Positions 7,261 to 7,849 of a stretch of 7,849 bases of DNA are shown piece after piece (the first letter of the stretch is position 1; the number at the start of each line of letters is the position of its first letter). The translations under genes were made by a program, and so were the position numbers. Where the stretch lies: assembly GCA_028697515.1 (NCBI GenBank), contig JAQVEY010000100.1:1-7849 (forward strand), given 5' to 3'. Below the pieces are notes generated by a model. That model was not told the origin of the DNA, made no database searches, and worked only from the letters and a program-made list of their open reading frames with translations. The DNA is from Bacteroidales bacterium (GTDB lineage: Bacteria > Bacteroidota > Bacteroidia > Bacteroidales > ML635J-15).

Positions 7261-7389
7261 CAAACGAACAGAGGAACATTCGAACAGAGGAACAAACGAA
7301 CAAACGAACAAACGAACATTTGAACAGACGAATTACGAACAGTATGATAATGCAAGAACCAGCAGTAAAAATACCTTAGCCTTAGCCTT
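7258..7389 (+). repeat. Composite intergenic repeat, copy B
   Basis: Same architecture and orientation as the copy at 6996-7108, but with a longer array. After a degenerate GCACAAAC there are eight uninterrupted 8-bp GAACAnnn units (7266-7329), then the same GAATTAC and GAACAGT 7-bp units. The same conserved block follows, ending in CCTTAG twice plus CCTT (7374-7389). Unit number (8 against 4) and hexamer number (2 against 4) differ between copies, as expected of slippage-prone arrays. A degenerate CTTCTCCTCAGCC stretch follows. Confidence 0.85.
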
Positions 7390-7559
7390 CTCCTCAGCCT
7401 TTTTACCCATTAACAACTCCAACAAATAAAAAATTAATTAAATACTCAATTAAAAAAACAATCTTTTTTTCTAAATATAAATTTCATTTTTAAAACAACC
7501 ACAGAAAAATTTATTCGTTTTAGATTTAATTAAATTCAATTAACTAAAAATTTGAGGAT

Positions 7560-7849
7560 ATGAAAAAGCAAATTTTAACACTCGTAATTGTAGGTTTAAT
7601 AACACTGAATTTTAACTTATACTCACAAGTAACAGATTTTGAGGCTGCTGAACTGATTGCAAAAAAGGCGTTTACAGAAGTTCTTTCGAAAGAGTTGAAT
7701 AATGTAGAAATTTCAGATTATTATATTAAAACACTTGATAATCAGCCGGTATTATATATTTTTAAAGAATCAGATGGAGGTTTTGTTATTGTATCGGGTG
7801 AGGAAAGGACGGTTCCGGTATTGGCATATTCGACAGAGGACTTTGCTTC
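7560..7849 (+). CDS. N-terminus of a secreted streptopain-like (C10) cysteine protease, 3' end outside the window
   Basis: The frame is open from the ATG at 7560 to the last base (96 complete codons). Residues 1-22 are a signal peptide: MKKQ, a hydrophobic stretch (ILTLVIVGLITL), then NFNLYSQ, with likely cleavage around Ser22/Gln23. Residues 25-96 resemble the pro-domain/Spi inhibitor domain of C10 peptidases. The diagnostic part is GGFVIVSGEERTVPVLAYS (73-91), which in that family is typically GGFVIVSGDDR..PVLGYS. The preceding FEAAELIAKKAF matches the usual N-terminal helix of the pro-domain. The catalytic Cys/His domain would lie beyond the window, so a stand-alone Spi-type inhibitor remains possible. 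Such proteins act outside the cytoplasm, often with a C-terminal sorting domain, which cannot be seen here. GAGG lies only 2 nt before the ATG, too close for a normal Shine-Dalgarno. Confidence 0.8.
   Translation, partial: MKKQILTLVIVGLITLNFNLYSQVTDFEAAELIAKKAFTEVLSKELNNVEISDYYIKTLDNQPVLYIFKESDGGFVIVSGEERTVPVLAYSTEDFA

Larger units (their letters stand above)
6940..7559. other. 620-bp intergenic region without a convincing gene, rich in repeats
   Basis: Bases 6940-6995 show nothing recognisable and no GC-rich terminator for the preceding gene. Bases 6996-7389 are almost wholly repeat structure, itemised in separate entries. Bases 7390-7559 are very AT-rich leader sequence with an A7/T7 dyad at 7452-7470 and no exact TAnnTTTG motif. 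The arrays contain open frames only because an 8-bp unit rarely makes stops; none has homology I recognise. Confidence 0.75.

Noticed and set aside
7005..7343. Possible CRISPR array
   Set aside because: The repeat unit is only 8 bp with no spacers between units, and there are no cas genes. The two 68-bp copies are direct duplicates, not repeat-spacer units.
7238..7429. 63-codon plus-strand open frame starting MHEPKARHKRTEE
   Set aside because: It lies wholly in the GAACAnnn array and CCTTAG run. An 8-bp repeat reads as an 8-residue periodic peptide (TNEQ/TNKR type) in any frame and rarely meets a stop. There is no start signal and no recognisable fold.
7452..7470. A7-CAATC-T7 dyad as an intrinsic terminator
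   Set aside because: The stem is made only of A-T pairs, so it is too weak. It lies about 500 bp after the CPBP gene with repeats in between.

Overview
The window is AT-rich and most likely chromosomal DNA of a member of the Bacteroidota. Three signs point there. Four genes carry the lineage's TAnnTTTG -7 promoter motif a short way upstream of their start codons. Shine-Dalgarno sequences are weak or absent. The start of a secreted C10-type protease at the right end has a signal peptide ending in YSQ, a style common in this phylum. No phage, plasmid or transposase gene is visible.

Layout. Positions 1-5853 hold five genes, all on the minus strand. In transcription order they are der (ribosome-assembly GTPase), pheS (phenylalanyl-tRNA synthetase alpha), a YbfF/ABHD11-type alpha/beta hydrolase, fumC (class II fumarase) and a glutamine-hydrolysing asparagine synthetase whose C-terminus lies beyond base 1. 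pheS, the hydrolase and fumC are packed with a 10-bp gap and then a 4-bp ATGA overlap. They probably form one operon driven from a good promoter at 4453-4482. der and the asparagine synthetase each have their own candidate -7 element. From 5854 to 6033 is a divergent promoter region. Downstream of it on the plus strand is a CPBP-family membrane protease (6034-6939).

Positions 6940-7559 (620 bp) hold no convincing gene but are rich in repeats. Two direct copies of a composite repeat lie 293 bp apart. Each consists of an 8-bp GAACAnnn tandem array, a conserved block and a CCTTAG hexamer run. Between them sits a segment of about 110 bp bounded by imperfect inverted repeats, with two possible alternative hairpins, followed by a compact GC-rich hairpin. 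This is the least explained part of the window. After an AT-rich leader, a plus-strand gene starts at 7560 and runs off the end. Its first 96 residues look like a signal peptide plus the pro-domain of a streptopain-like (C10) cysteine protease.

The minus-strand genes are mostly housekeeping: translation, ribosome assembly, TCA cycle and amino-acid metabolism. I see no shared pathway beyond co-transcription, and no evidence for a new multi-gene system. The unusual signal is the intergenic repeat structure.
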